Source: Idiomarina aminovorans
GTDB taxonomy: Bacteria > Pseudomonadota > Gammaproteobacteria > Enterobacterales > Alteromonadaceae
Direction: 5' to 3'
DNA length: 64,000 nucleotides
Assembly: GCF_023155095.1 (NCBI RefSeq)
Contig: NZ_JAKNDA010000005.1
Coordinates: forward strand, 207,315-271,314
Each line of letters begins with the position of its first letter. Positions within the stretch are counted from its first letter, which is position 1. A model generated the notes under the pieces. The model searched no databases. It worked only from the letters and a program-made list of their open reading frames with translations, and was not told the origin of the DNA. Made by a program: the position numbers and the translations under genes. Positions 1-9,854 of this stretch are shown here, piece by piece.

Positions 1-700
1 AGCGTACAAACGCTTCCAGGCGTTTTTCAATATCCGGCAGAATAACCAACTCGTTAACGATAGGGTTAGGTGGCTCGGCAGCAATAATGCCCGGCTCGGT
101 CAGACCTAAATAGCGGCCGCTACTAATGCGCTGTTTTGCGTGTCCGATAGTGGCGCCTTTCATGGGGCCTTTCATTGCCCCCGGACCGCATCCGGTGCAA
201 ATGTTAAGGCCACGTAAGCCGAGTTGATAGCCAACTTCTTTGGTGTACTTGTATTCGCTTTCATTGATGGAATGACCGCCCCAGCAAACGACCATGTCAG
301 GTTCTTGCATTGCCTGAATAGTGCGTGCGTTTCGTAAAATATCAAAAACAACGTGGGTCAGGGTGGCACTGTTGGCATCTTTCAATTCTTCTTCAGAATA
401 CCGCTCTCCGGTAAACAGAATATCGCGTAACACAGATTCAAGCAGCTCACGAATACCGATAATTAGCTCGCCATCAACAAAGGCCTCGGCCGGTGGTTCA
501 ATTAATTCAATTTTAATGCCGCGCTCTTTGCGAATAATGTTAACCGCGAAGTCTGTGTACTTGTCGTAGATTTCAGCACTGCTATCGGTATTACTTCCGG
601 CGTTTAATACGGCAAGGCAGCAATTACGGAATAATTTATAAAGCTGGCTATTTGACGATTGCTTTAAACGTTCTATTTCTAATTGTGACAAAAGAGACAT
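1..700 (-). CDS. ppnN: Nucleotide 5'-monophosphate nucleosidase PpnN (YgdH), 3' end cut by window edge
   Basis: About 233 codons are visible and the C-terminal half lies beyond the left edge. In E. coli PpnN splits purine and pyrimidine nucleoside monophosphates into base and ribose phosphate and is controlled by (p)ppGpp. The translation has the N-terminal helical region followed by the LOG/Rossmann nucleosidase core, with VCWGGHS near residue 140 and [16 protein letters not shown] near residue 175, which is typical of YgdH. The start is the ATG at 698-700, preceded on the minus strand by an AAGAGG Shine-Dalgarno sequence. It lies downstream of the diguanylate cyclase on the same strand. The family call is fairly sure. 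Confidence 0.88.
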   Translation of the reverse strand, partial: MSLLSQLEIERLKQSSNSQLYKLFRNCCLAVLNAGSNTDSSAEIYDKYTDFAVNIIRKERGIKIELIEPPAEAFVDGELIIGIRELLESVLRDILFTGERYSEEELKDANSATLTHVVFDILRNARTIQAMQEPDMVVCWGGHSINESEYKYTKEVGYQLGLRGLNICTGCGPGAMKGPMKGATIGHAKQRISSGRYLGLTEPGIIAAEPPNPIVNELVILPDIEKRLEAFVR

Positions 701-803
701 TGTGCCTCTTGGAGAAATGCTTGCTCTCATTATTTTCTCATACCCCTGTAATAATGATGACTCGGCGTCATCCTTTGCCGGCGGTGGTTATAATTTTCTG
801 CTC

Positions 804-2327
804 TTATTTCGCTGTTATGACCCGGTTCCGCCCGCTATTTTTTGCCTCATAAAGAGCCTCGTCAGCCCTTTCGAAAACAGCAAATGTCGTATCTTCGTTG
901 TATTTGAATTCTGCTATACCTGCAGAAACCGTAATACGGATGTCTTCATTTTTAAATTTAAACGGGATACTTGCAACTTTATCTCTTGTGTTGTCGATGT
1001 GTTGATAAGCCGTTTGTTCATCTGAACAAAAAATAATAGCAAACTCTTCGCCACCATAGCGACAAACAAAGGCGGGATCTTTCAGTGTTTTACTGAGAGT
1101 TCCGGAAATTACCTGTAAGGTTTTATCACCTGCGATATGACCAAAGCTATCGTTGATGTTTTTAAAATGGTCGACGTCAATGATAGCGATAGTGAGCTCA
1201 GTTTCATTTTCTGTCCAACGTTGAAACTCAAGGTTGAGGCGTTCTTCAAAAGCCGAACGATTGGGCAGTTTGGTTAAGCTATCCTGTAAGCTACGGAATT
1301 TTTGTTTAGCGAGTTCTTGTCGGTAGTGGGTAACCTGAGCTTCCGTTTCCTGAAGCTTTTGCTCCATGGCTTGAATGTTGCTGTTAAAGTTCTCGCGTTC
1401 TTGTTCGTGTAATTTGAGATGTTGATTCAGAGTTTCATTCAGTTTTTGCAACTGCAAACCAACCGATTCCTTTATATCATGCAACTCACAAGCTTCAGTT
1501 ACACATACGTTGATTTCTGAGACATCATTTTTTAACTGCTGGTTCAGGTTAAAGCGCTGGTCAGCGAAGTCGGCCGAATGGTTTATGGTTCTACCCAGGG
1601 CGTGGTGCACCGACTCAAGCGATGCGTTTAATTGCTGCAAAAAAGTCTGTGCTGACCGACGCTCGTCGTTAATATTACTAAAAACCAGCCGCATAACTTT
1701 TAAAATAATAGCTAATAAAGTGTCACTGGTCTGAGGTTTTTGCAAAGCCATCTTGACTTGCTGAAGAATGTCAGCAGCACTGCCGGAAAACTCAACCTCG
1801 CTTAGTAAATCAAGTAACTGGGCCTGATACTGGTTGACGTCGGTTTCAGTTTGAACGGCCGGTTGCTGATAAGACAGTGCCAATAATTGATTAACTAAAG
1901 GGAGATAATGAGAAACCGTCATCGCAGGTTGCTCAAACTCGTTGGCTATTTGTTCTAATTTATTTTTGCTGTCATTGTGCTGTGGCTTAATTGATACCAG
2001 AGCCTGACGAATGCTTTCATTGGTTCGTTTAAGTTGAGTCTGTAAGCGAATAGTGTGCTGAGAAATGGTATCGCTAAGACGCTGCATAATAGGTTCGAGC
2101 ACAGCTGTCGATGCATTTTGCTGGAGGTGCCCCCGCAATTTATGCAGCGATCTGTCTAATTCCGTATCGACACCGCTTAATGCCAGACAAAGCTCGTTCA
2201 TAAATTCTGAGTAGCGTTGCGAATCACGCAGGTAATGGTCTTCTAACTGCTTGCGTGACTGAATGCTTTGCTGCAATTTTTTACTAAGGTGCTGAATTTT
2301 TTCTTGTGGTGTTTCAGGTATCGCCAA
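804..2327 (-). CDS. GGDEF-domain diguanylate cyclase with N-terminal coiled-coil region
   Basis: This 507-residue protein should make cyclic di-GMP from two GTP. The last ~165 residues are a GGDEF domain: LTKLPNRSAFEERL opens it, DVDHFKNINDSFGH follows, and the active-site motif is RYGGEEF (GGEEF variant). No RxxD inhibitory site is visible just before the GGEEF motif. The first ~330 residues are helical and rich in Gln, Leu and Glu, with long heptad stretches near 280-340. They resemble the coiled-coil sensory part of DGCcoil-type cyclases and show no membrane segment. The start is a TTG at 2327 behind AGGTGAG; no ATG fits better. The signal it senses cannot be read from sequence. Confidence 0.88.
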   Translation of the reverse strand: MAIPETPQEKIQHLSKKLQQSIQSRKQLEDHYLRDSQRYSEFMNELCLALSGVDTELDRSLHKLRGHLQQNASTAVLEPIMQRLSDTISQHTIRLQTQLKRTNESIRQALVSIKPQHNDSKNKLEQIANEFEQPAMTVSHYLPLVNQLLALSYQQPAVQTETDVNQYQAQLLDLLSEVEFSGSAADILQQVKMALQKPQTSDTLLAIILKVMRLVFSNINDERRSAQTFLQQLNASLESVHHALGRTINHSADFADQRFNLNQQLKNDVSEINVCVTEACELHDIKESVGLQLQKLNETLNQHLKLHEQERENFNSNIQAMEQKLQETEAQVTHYRQELAKQKFRSLQDSLTKLPNRSAFEERLNLEFQRWTENETELTIAIIDVDHFKNINDSFGHIAGDKTLQVISGTLSKTLKDPAFVCRYGGEEFAIIFCSDEQTAYQHIDNTRDKVASIPFKFKNEDIRITVSAGIAEFKYNEDTTFAVFERADEALYEAKNSGRNRVITAK

Positions 2328-2478
2328 TGCTCACCTACCCAGTATTGAATGCAATATAAATAATACGTAAGTTATCGGCATAAAGTCTAACCTATTTGGA
2401 TTTAATTACTATGGGTAGATTGTGGTAGTCTTCACACAAGTTTACTAACAAAAAAATCGAAAGTAACGGAGATAAACT

Positions 2479-4257
2479 GTGCGTAAAAGCTTATTAGCCA
2501 TTGGGATTATGTTAGCGCCGTCAATTGCACTAGCTAATACCGAGTATAAAATAGATTTGACTCAACCTGAGCACCACAAAGGGGAGGTATCTATTACTTT
2601 TCCTGCCAGTGATGCTAAGTTTCTGGATATTAAAATGCCAGCCTGGCGAACCGGGTATTATCGCATTTTAGATTTGGCAAACGGTGTGCGTGACTTTGAA
2701 GTTACCAGCAACGGCGACATGTTACGTTGGGAAAAAGTCGATAAAAGCACCTGGCGTGTCTATTTACCGGAAAACAGTGGTGAAGTCACCGTTGATTATG
2801 AAATTTACGCTAACCAGCTTGGGCGTCGCAGTCGTCATATTGATGACAGCCATGCGTATTTAGATGCGTCAGCGGTATTTATGTACGCAGATGCCTGGCG
2901 TAATGAACCTATTTCCGTTTCCTTGAAGGTGCCGAATAAGTGGGAAAGTTACTCTGGAATGACGCGCCGGGGTGAACATCAGTTTTCGGCAGAAAACTGG
3001 GATGTATTGGTTGATTCACCAATAGAGACCGGCATTAATAAACACTATGAATTTACTCAGGATGGCCGGGGCTATGAGGTGGTTTTTTGGGGCGAAGGCA
3101 ACTACGACGCAGAAAAAACGGTTGCCGACCTGAAAAAGCTTGTGGGCACGGGGCATTCAATATGGAGTCATTATCCGTTTGAACATTATGTGTTTATGAT
3201 TCACGCAACAACCGGTGCCGGCGGTGCAACTGAGCATAAAAACTCAACGATTATTCAACGCCCGCGTTACAGATTTGCCAGCCGGGAGGATTATTTGTCG
3301 TTTATGTCAACCGCATCACACGAGTTTGTTCACACCTGGAACGTGAAAGCTTATCGTCCTGATGGCTTAGTACCCTATGACTATCAGAAAGAAAACTATA
3401 CGGACTTATTCTGGATAGCCGAAGGGTCAACCAGTTATTTTCAAAATCACCTCTTGGTGCAGGCCGGTATTATGGAACCGTCAGAGTATTTTGAGCGCGT
3501 TGCAACAAGTATTGATCGCCATAAAGCGAAACCGGGTAAAGATGTTATGTCGGTGGCTGAAGCCTCATTTGAGGCTTGGATAGATCAGTATGGCGACCGG
3601 GCTCATAACGACTCAGTCAATATCTATTCGGAAGGAGCGCTGGTTTCCTGGATGCTGGATAGTGAATTACTGGAAACCACCGATGGTGAAATCAGTTATC
3701 GTGATGTTCATGACGAGTTGTACCAACGTTTTGACGCGGATGAACAAGGTTTTACCGCGGCCAATGTATTGACCATATTGAAAGAGTTGACAGGGCATTC
3801 GTGGCAAGACTGGTGGCAAAATAACGTTGAGAGCCCGGCTGACATACCTTTTGAAAATATGCTTGGCCAAGTTGGTTTAGAGTTAGTTTATGAAAAGCAA
3901 GATGAGCCAAAAGCCTGGGCTGGATGGAAAGCTAAAGAGGCCAGCGGCGGCATGAAGTTGACTCGTGTCAGTAAAGGCAGCCCTGCATGGGAAGCCGGTT
4001 TTACTCCCGGAGATGTTATTGTTGCCTACGACGGACATCGAGCTGTTGACGGTCGCTTTGGTGAAGCCTTTGAAGAATACGAGGCTGGCGATTCAATAAC
4101 AGTGACGTTCTTTCGCCGCGATCAATTACACGAGAAAACCTTAACGGTGCAACCAACACCAGCAACGGATGCAACCATTGAACCTTTGGAGGAGCCTACG
4201 GCTAAGCAGCAGGCTCGCTTTTTGCAATGGCTACAAATTCCTCATCCTAACGCTTAA
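2479..4257 (+). CDS. M61-family metallopeptidase with C-terminal PDZ domain, secreted
   Basis: This 592-residue protein has a signal peptide of about 19 residues ending in IALA, so it is probably periplasmic or secreted. The M61 (glycyl aminopeptidase) core shows the zinc motif HEFVHTWN near residue 280 and the third ligand in LFWIAEGSTSYF about 40 residues later. A PDZ domain follows at roughly 480-560 (GSPAWEAGFTPGDVIVAYDG). The start is a GTG at 2479 behind ACGGAGA. It is a single gene, divergent from the cyclase and convergent with queF, whose stop is only a few bases away. The family is clear; the substrate is unknown. Confidence 0.88.
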   Translation: MRKSLLAIGIMLAPSIALANTEYKIDLTQPEHHKGEVSITFPASDAKFLDIKMPAWRTGYYRILDLANGVRDFEVTSNGDMLRWEKVDKSTWRVYLPENSGEVTVDYEIYANQLGRRSRHIDDSHAYLDASAVFMYADAWRNEPISVSLKVPNKWESYSGMTRRGEHQFSAENWDVLVDSPIETGINKHYEFTQDGRGYEVVFWGEGNYDAEKTVADLKKLVGTGHSIWSHYPFEHYVFMIHATTGAGGATEHKNSTIIQRPRYRFASREDYLSFMSTASHEFVHTWNVKAYRPDGLVPYDYQKENYTDLFWIAEGSTSYFQNHLLVQAGIMEPSEYFERVATSIDRHKAKPGKDVMSVAEASFEAWIDQYGDRAHNDSVNIYSEGALVSWMLDSELLETTDGEISYRDVHDELYQRFDADEQGFTAANVLTILKELTGHSWQDWWQNNVESPADIPFENMLGQVGLELVYEKQDEPKAWAGWKAKEASGGMKLTRVSKGSPAWEAGFTPGDVIVAYDGHRAVDGRFGEAFEEYEAGDSITVTFFRRDQLHEKTLTVQPTPATDATIEPLEEPTAKQQARFLQWLQIPHPNA

Positions 4258-4261
4258 GGTT

Positions 4262-5086
4262 TTATTGTCGGGCCATGCGCTGCATTTGCAGCGCTGATTC
4301 AAAGTCTGAACGAAAAGGGTTTATGTCGAGGCCGCCACGGCGTGTGTAACGAGCATAAACAGTCAGCTTCTGCATTCCTAAAGCTTTCAAATCTTGATAG
4401 ATGCGTTCAACACATTGCTCATGGAATTCATTATGTCGTCTGAATGATACGAGATAGGCTAATAGCGCAGCACGATCGAGTTTAGGCCCCTGGTAATGAA
4501 TATACACTGAGCCCCAGTCGGGCTGATTGGTGATCAGGCAGTTGGATTTTAGCAGGTGACTGTGGAGCTGCTCTTCGGTGTCACCGTTTTCTGTTGCTAA
4601 CAACCCTGGCTGATAATCGTAATGCGATATCTTGATATCCTGGTTGTCAATACAAACGCCCGGCAGGCTGGCAATGGATTCACCGGTTAAATCAGTTAGT
4701 GTTTTCAGGGTGACTTTAACTGCCGCTCCGGCACATGACGATAAATCGTCTTCCATTAGATTCTTGACTTTTTCCCACGAATCAAAGCGAGAATCATTGA
4801 AGCTGTTCAGGTAAAGCTTAAACGATTTTGATTCTATTAGGTTAGGGCTCTCTGCCGGTACCTCAAAATAGCCAATGGCAACCTGCGGCAATCCGTTTAA
4901 ATTAAGCCAGGAAATTTCATAGCCGGTCCATAAATCGACACCAGCAAACGGCAGCCTGCTGACCAGGCCTATAGGTTCACGATTCAATGAGCGAGGCACA
5001 GGTTGCAATTGCTCAGGGTCGTATTTGCTTGGGTAATTGGTGTGCTGACCCAGTGATAAATGGTCTAGTGCGTCCTTCTTTGGCAT
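4262..5086 (-). CDS. queF: NADPH-dependent 7-cyano-7-deazaguanine reductase QueF (long type)
   Basis: QueF reduces preQ0 to preQ1 in queuosine tRNA modification. At 274 residues this is the long, two-lobed proteobacterial form. Visible motifs are [13 protein letters not shown] near residue 90, the region around the catalytic cysteine ([11 protein letters not shown], near 190) and the substrate-binding [11 protein letters not shown] near 230. It is divergent from syd, the arrangement seen in E. coli, with about 60 bp for both promoters. The stop is 5 bp from the end of the convergent peptidase gene, so any shared terminator must lie inside coding sequence. Confidence 0.95.
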   Translation of the reverse strand: MPKKDALDHLSLGQHTNYPSKYDPEQLQPVPRSLNREPIGLVSRLPFAGVDLWTGYEISWLNLNGLPQVAIGYFEVPAESPNLIESKSFKLYLNSFNDSRFDSWEKVKNLMEDDLSSCAGAAVKVTLKTLTDLTGESIASLPGVCIDNQDIKISHYDYQPGLLATENGDTEEQLHSHLLKSNCLITNQPDWGSVYIHYQGPKLDRAALLAYLVSFRRHNEFHEQCVERIYQDLKALGMQKLTVYARYTRRGGLDINPFRSDFESALQMQRMARQ

Positions 5087-5145
5087 TTATGTCGCTCCGT
5101 AAGTACAATGGGCTTATTGTAAATTTTCTTAGGTGTAAGTACCAG

Positions 5146-5694
5146 ATGAAGACGTTAGAAGAGTCGATAGATACATTGATGGCGAGTTATGAAGAAAATA
5201 TCCCCGTGCGTCATACCGAGTATGTAGAAGAGTGGGCTAGTCCTATATATGGTGCTGCTATTGATGAAGACACGGTTGAGTGGACACCTTGCCGGCAACC
5301 AGAACCTTTAACGTTTGAGGATTTAGAAGGCGCTCTTGAACTCACCTTTCATGACAGTATTAAAACCTTTTTCGGACGCTGGTATGCAGGAGACTTAGTG
5401 CTTGATTATCAAGGTCATCCAATTACCTTACTGCAAATTCAAAGTGCAGAAGACGGAGAGCGCTTACTGGCTAATATTGCGGGCCACATTTTAATGAAGC
5501 GACGTTTAAAGCAACCCGAAACGGTGTTCATTGGGTTAGGGGTCGAAAATGACGATTTACTGCTGAGTATCGATAACCAAAGTGGTGCAGTAGGGCTTGA
5601 GTGGGTTGGTAAGGAGCAACATGAAGTTCTGGCTGACTCACTGGCAACCTGGCTCGGGCAATGTGAACCCAAAATTAGTGAAAATAGCGATTAA
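5146..5694 (+). CDS. syd: SecY-interacting protein Syd
   Basis: Syd is a small acidic cytosolic protein that binds SecY and is thought to check proper assembly of the SecYEG channel. The protein is 182 residues, near the usual 180. It shows the family pattern KTFFGRWYAGDLVLDYQG then LLANIAGHILMKRRLKQPETVFIG. I chose the ATG at 5146, behind AGGTG at 5131. A longer reading back to 4987 would overlap queF completely and has no family support. The pairing with queF supports the assignment. Confidence 0.92.
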   Translation: MKTLEESIDTLMASYEENIPVRHTEYVEEWASPIYGAAIDEDTVEWTPCRQPEPLTFEDLEGALELTFHDSIKTFFGRWYAGDLVLDYQGHPITLLQIQSAEDGERLLANIAGHILMKRRLKQPETVFIGLGVENDDLLLSIDNQSGAVGLEWVGKEQHEVLADSLATWLGQCEPKISENSD

Positions 5695-5789
5695 TTGATA
5701 AAGCTATTGCAGGAACGAGGAACATGGCTCTCGACAGAATCCCGAAAAATGGTTAAGTTGGTGTTATAAAAAACGAATCAGTGGTTGCT

Positions 5790-6479
5790 ATGCAAGGCTT
5801 AACAGAAAAAACAGAAAGCGAAATTGTTGAAGCAAGCAGTACCAGTAGCGAGAATGTTCAGGGTGAACTGGTCTACCTCGTTGCGGAAGATCTTAGGTTA
5901 GCGGCTTCGCTTTTGTTTCAGACATACTATGATGATGAGTTGCTGCAAAAGATTTTTCGTGCCGATAAACCGGATTACGAAAAGCGTTTACGTGCAGCCA
6001 TCCGCGAAGATCTGAATGCGTTCTGGGAAAGCGGGCAACCCATTATTGGTATGCGGGACGGCGGCACACTCTTAGGTGTCGCCTGTCTTACCCGTCCGGG
6101 TAAAAGCTTCGGGCCCGGGCGTTTTTGGCACTGGCGGATAAGTATGTTGTTAACAGCGGGTTTCTTGAGTACCCGGCAAGTACTTGAGAAAGAGCGTCTC
6201 ATTCAACAGGCGATGCCGGATGTGCCTTATCATATGTTAGCTTTTATTGCGGTTGCGCCGCAGTATCAATCTCAGGGAGTAGGGGACTTATTAGTGCAAG
6301 CTGCTAAAACCGTTTTTGAAGAAGATCCCGAGTCACAAGGAATTGCTGTATACGTTACGCGTTCTGATTATCAGGCTTTCTTCAAGAAACGTGGCTATCG
6401 TTTGCAGGCTCAGATTGAGGTTGAAAAACTGCCGGGTGAAGTGCTTTTCTATCCGCGTGAAAAAGACGAGGCACAATGA
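5790..6479 (+). CDS. GNAT-family N-acetyltransferase
   Basis: This protein of about 229 residues has a C-terminal GNAT fold. The acetyl-CoA-binding stretch is FIAVAPQYQSQGVGDLLVQAA (QSQGVG is a variant of the Q/RxxGxG/A motif), followed by VYVTRSDYQAFFKKRGY. The N-terminal half contains an FRADKPDYEKRLR-type segment seen in uncharacterised bacterial GNATs. The ATG at 5790 is taken as start; a GTG three codons earlier (5781) is equally possible and neither has a strong ribosome binding site. The acceptor molecule is unknown. Confidence 0.72.
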   Translation: MQGLTEKTESEIVEASSTSSENVQGELVYLVAEDLRLAASLLFQTYYDDELLQKIFRADKPDYEKRLRAAIREDLNAFWESGQPIIGMRDGGTLLGVACLTRPGKSFGPGRFWHWRISMLLTAGFLSTRQVLEKERLIQQAMPDVPYHMLAFIAVAPQYQSQGVGDLLVQAAKTVFEEDPESQGIAVYVTRSDYQAFFKKRGYRLQAQIEVEKLPGEVLFYPREKDEAQ

Positions 6480-6523
6480 GTTACTCCAGTTTTAAAGAGT
6501 TTTATAAAGATGCCCGGATCAAG

Positions 6524-6835
6524 TTACTCACCGGGCATTCGAAATGGCGGTAACTCAACACCAACTAAGCGCTGGTTATGAAGGGTTAAGTCCCCTTCGT
6601 ATCGAGTTTGCCCATCGCTGCTAAAGCCCATTTTAAAAGTACTTCGCCAGCCGGGTTGGCTTCCTTTAAAAGACCACCGCGTATCCTCACGACGAATATC
6701 TAAAAATTGTAAGCCTTGCTGTTTGCAATAAAACAACGCATGTTTTTGTGCGCTCTCTGATTGTTGCCGATGTTGCCAGAAAACCCATATTGCGGTTGCC
6801 AGTACCAGAAAAATGATTACATCAAGTAAGTTCAT
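6524..6835 (-). CDS. DUF3301 family membrane-anchored protein
   Basis: This 103-residue protein has one N-terminal membrane segment (LLDVIIFLVLATAIWVFW, residues 3-20) and a short soluble domain that includes FYCKQQGLQFLDI and TRWSFKGSQPGWRSTF. It matches DUF3301, a small family of Vibrio, Shewanella and Alteromonadales genomes. The start codon touches the stop of the DUF3549 gene upstream, so the two are almost certainly cotranscribed. No function is known for the family. Confidence 0.8.
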   Translation of the reverse strand: MNLLDVIIFLVLATAIWVFWQHRQQSESAQKHALFYCKQQGLQFLDIRREDTRWSFKGSQPGWRSTFKMGFSSDGQTRYEGDLTLHNQRLVGVELPPFRMPGE

Positions 6836-7866
6836 CAGGAGCTCTGAGTTTGTTGTTTTAATCGATTGAGAGCTTCGCCAACGGCTTCGGATTGTTTCTG
6901 TTGCGCCAATATGGATAAAAGCAGCGGGCGAATTGTCGGCATTGCAATAATATCCTGAAACAGTGCGTCAAAAAGAACATTATCGAGCTTTGCAATGGCG
7001 TCTAAGTACTGCAGTAGGCTTTGTTCCTCGTCAAGTATCGGCCATAGCCGGGCGGCTATAACAACCAGTTGATCAGTTGTAGCCTTTGGTACAAGAGCAT
7101 TTATCGATTTTTTTACGCGCGGATGGCTGGTTGCTGATGCCAGCGCTCTGAGGCTGTCAGTGCATAAAAGCGTATCCTCATTTTCAAGGTTTTTAAGCAG
7201 AGCATCCCTAACTGGCGGCGTAATATTTTGCTGTTCAAGCGCAATTGCCAGCGGTTGCCGAACTGCAGTAGGGTAATTGGCAAACTGCTTTGCTATTGCT
7301 TTGCTCAGCTCTGGTAATTGTTCTAATCTGGCAGCACAGTCATGTAGACCCTGTAAGCCAACTTGTTGCCAGTCGATGCCACTTTCGGGTTGGCGTAAAT
7401 AAGCTTCTGCGGTTTCAAAATGAATGGAGGGTGACAGTTTTTGCTGGCGCTGAACGCGAGCATGTAACGCGGCACGCTGTTGCTCATTCGGGGTCAGTAA
7501 ATAAGGGTTTTGTTGCAGTTGCTTTTCCTGTTCCTCGGTCATTTCTCCGGTTATCTCATGCCCTAAAGCGCTGACCACGTATTCCAGGTATTGATTACGT
7601 GCAGCAGAATTTAACAGACCACGTTCGTCCAGAGGAAACTGCAAAAACCAAATGAAAGGTTGTTGGTCATGTTGTTTATGCTGAAACAATATAGCCAGTT
7701 GAGCCTGACGAGCTATTGGATAGGGGTAAGGGCGTTGCTGTTCCTCGATGGCTGAAAACTCTTCCCGGGACAGTTCAGTCAGTCGTCGGCCAATATCAAA
7801 AATTTTGTATTCTGCTTGGCCGGCTTGTAAAAATTCACCCAAGGTGGTGATGGTCGGTGCTGACAC
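6835..7866 (-). CDS. DUF3549 family protein
   Basis: This 343-residue soluble, mostly helical protein is rich in Gln, Leu and Ala. It opens with TTLGEFLQAGQAEYKIFDIGRR, the typical start of DUF3549 proteins. The second half looks like a helical repeat (LALALEQQ..., LLKNLENEDTLLCTDSLRALA). It is paired with DUF3301 downstream and divergent from yqcC, a grouping I recall from other marine gammaproteobacteria. No catalytic motif is evident and its function is unknown. Confidence 0.82.
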   Translation of the reverse strand: MSAPTITTLGEFLQAGQAEYKIFDIGRRLTELSREEFSAIEEQQRPYPYPIARQAQLAILFQHKQHDQQPFIWFLQFPLDERGLLNSAARNQYLEYVVSALGHEITGEMTEEQEKQLQQNPYLLTPNEQQRAALHARVQRQQKLSPSIHFETAEAYLRQPESGIDWQQVGLQGLHDCAARLEQLPELSKAIAKQFANYPTAVRQPLAIALEQQNITPPVRDALLKNLENEDTLLCTDSLRALASATSHPRVKKSINALVPKATTDQLVVIAARLWPILDEEQSLLQYLDAIAKLDNVLFDALFQDIIAMPTIRPLLLSILAQQKQSEAVGEALNRLKQQTQSS

Positions 7867-7959
7867 AGGCGCTTCCTTTTTGCTTGAATTTTAAGGCGTA
7901 TTAAATCAGTATGATGCCATTATATCGGTTTATACAATGATGTGGTAACGGAGTCTGAT

Positions 7960-8304
7960 ATGGAGCAGTATCAGAAAGCCGCTCGATTGCTGGATAGAAT
8001 AGAGCGTGAACTGAACAGTCTTGGCTTATGGCAGGCTCACCAGCCGCCCGTGCAGGCGCTGGAAAGCGAACAGCCTTTTGCTGTTGATACGTTGGAATTT
8101 CACCAGTGGTTGCAGTTTATAATGTTGCCGCGAATGTGGGCTTTAGTGGATAGTCAGCGGCCTTTACCTGAAGGTATTGCAGTAAGCCCAATGGCAGCAC
8201 ACACATACCGCAACGAGCTTGAGCAGTACGAGCAGTTAATTAGCTTGATACGTGAGTTTGATGTCCTGTTAAGCGGAACCGACCCTTTGCAGGAAGATGT
8301 TTAA
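7960..8304 (+). CDS. yqcC: YqcC family protein
   Basis: This small soluble protein of about 114 residues matches YqcC: ARLLDRIERELNSLGLW near the start and DTLEFHQWLQFIMLPRMWALVD in the middle. YqcC is encoded next to truC in E. coli, and here the truC start follows the stop by 2 bp. The ATG at 7960, behind ACGGAG, is chosen over the upstream in-frame GTG at 7942. The biochemical role is unknown. Confidence 0.85.
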   Translation: MEQYQKAARLLDRIERELNSLGLWQAHQPPVQALESEQPFAVDTLEFHQWLQFIMLPRMWALVDSQRPLPEGIAVSPMAAHTYRNELEQYEQLISLIREFDVLLSGTDPLQEDV

Positions 8305-8306
8305 CG

Positions 8307-9017
8307 GTGAACGAGTTAGAAATTGTTTATCAGGACGAGTTTGTTGCGGTTATTAATAAGCCCAGCGGCTTACTAGTCCACAGAAGCCGGATAGCTAGCG
8401 GCGCTCGCGAATTTGCGATGCAAATGCTGCGTAATCAAATGGGTCGTCATGTCTATCCGGTACATCGGCTGGATAGGCCAACATCGGGGTTACTCATCTT
8501 TGCTCTTAACAGCAATATTGCGCGCACTCTGACTGAGCAACTGAGCGCACGTCAGGTTCGTAAAACCTATCATTCGGTAGTAAGAGGCTATGTGTCAGAG
8601 AGCGGCACTATCGATTATGCGTTAAAAGAAGAATTGGATAAACTGGCAGATGCGGATGCCGATACCAACAAAGATAAACAGCCAGCTTTAACCCACTATA
8701 AGTGCCTAAAGCAGGTTGAGTTGCCTTATCAAGTGAGTAAAAAGCACGATACCACGCGATACTCATTGGTGCAGTTGCAGCCTGAAACTGGGCGAAAACA
8801 TCAGTTACGCCGTCACATGGCACATATTCGACACCCGATTGTTGGTGATACCAACCACGGCGATGGTCGCCATAACAACTTCTTTCGCTCTCACTTCGAC
8901 ATTCATCGTTTATTATTAGCGGCTACCGGATTGAGCTTTAGTCATCCGGTCAGTGGCGAGCTGATTAATCTGGAAGTGCCACTGCCGGATGAGTTTCACC
9001 GGGTATTTATTGAATAA
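8307..9017 (+). CDS. truC: tRNA pseudouridine(65) synthase TruC
   Basis: TruC isomerises uridine 65 of some tRNAs to pseudouridine. The 236-residue protein is an RluA/RsuA-type synthase with the catalytic aspartate in HRLDRPTSGLLIFAL (near residue 56) and later motifs ETGRKHQLRRHMAHIRHPIVGD near 160. The length fits TruC. The start is a GTG two bases after the yqcC stop, so translation is probably coupled. It is convergent with dapD, three bases apart. Confidence 0.92.
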   Translation: MNELEIVYQDEFVAVINKPSGLLVHRSRIASGAREFAMQMLRNQMGRHVYPVHRLDRPTSGLLIFALNSNIARTLTEQLSARQVRKTYHSVVRGYVSESGTIDYALKEELDKLADADADTNKDKQPALTHYKCLKQVELPYQVSKKHDTTRYSLVQLQPETGRKHQLRRHMAHIRHPIVGDTNHGDGRHNNFFRSHFDIHRLLLAATGLSFSHPVSGELINLEVPLPDEFHRVFIE

Positions 9018-9020
9018 GGA

Positions 9021-9845
9021 TTACTCTGCGCTGCGCAGCAGGGCGTTGATACCAACTTTGGCCCGTGTTTTTGCATCCACCCGTTTAACAATAATAGCCG
9101 CGTACAGGCTATGTGTGCCATTTGCTGCAGGCAATGACCCCGGAACAACAACCGAGCCTGAAGGAACGCGGCCGTAAAGAATGCGATCATTCTCGCGATC
9201 ATAAATACGGGTGCTCTGGCCAATATAAACGCCCATTGAAATAACGGCGCCTTCCTCAATGATTACGCCTTCAACAATTTCAGAGCGAGCTCCAATAAAG
9301 CAGTCATCCTCTATAATAGTTGGGTTGGCCTGCAGTGGTTCTAATACACCACCAATTCCAACGCCGCCGGATAAGTGCACGTTCTTGCCAATTTGCGCAC
9401 AGGAACCAACGGTCGCCCAGGTATCAACCATAGTGCCTTCGCCAACGTAAGCGCCGATATTAACGTATGACGGCATAACCACCACGTTGCGGCCGATGAA
9501 TGCGCCTTTACGTACCATGGCTGGTGGAACAACTCGCATGCCTTCTGCACGAAAACGGGCGCTATCGTAGTCGGCAAATTTGGCCGGTACTTTGTCCCAG
9601 AAGCGAGTTTCTCCGCCTTCGATAAGATCATTGTCGTTTAAACGAAATGACAGCAGAACGGCTTTCTTCAACCATTGATGAACAACCCATTCACCGGAAA
9701 CTTTTTCAGCCACGCGTAATTCACCACGGTCAATTCCGTCGATGACATATCGGACCGCTTCCCGAAGATCATCGTTTTCCGTGCGGGCATTGATTTGATC
9801 ACGTTGTTCAAATGCATCGATGATGCGCTGTTTAATGTTATCCAT
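9021..9845 (-). CDS. dapD: 2,3,4,5-tetrahydropyridine-2,6-dicarboxylate N-succinyltransferase DapD
   Basis: DapD transfers succinate from succinyl-CoA to tetrahydrodipicolinate in the lysine and meso-diaminopimelate pathway. The 274-residue length equals the E. coli enzyme. From about residue 105 the protein is a left-handed beta helix of hexapeptide repeats ([37 protein letters not shown]). It lies downstream of glnD with a 9-bp gap on the same strand, as in E. coli where map, glnD and dapD also cluster. Confidence 0.96.
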   Translation of the reverse strand: MDNIKQRIIDAFEQRDQINARTENDDLREAVRYVIDGIDRGELRVAEKVSGEWVVHQWLKKAVLLSFRLNDNDLIEGGETRFWDKVPAKFADYDSARFRAEGMRVVPPAMVRKGAFIGRNVVVMPSYVNIGAYVGEGTMVDTWATVGSCAQIGKNVHLSGGVGIGGVLEPLQANPTIIEDDCFIGARSEIVEGVIIEEGAVISMGVYIGQSTRIYDRENDRILYGRVPSGSVVVPGSLPAANGTHSLYAAIIVKRVDAKTRAKVGINALLRSAE

Positions 9846-9854
9846 GATAAGAAT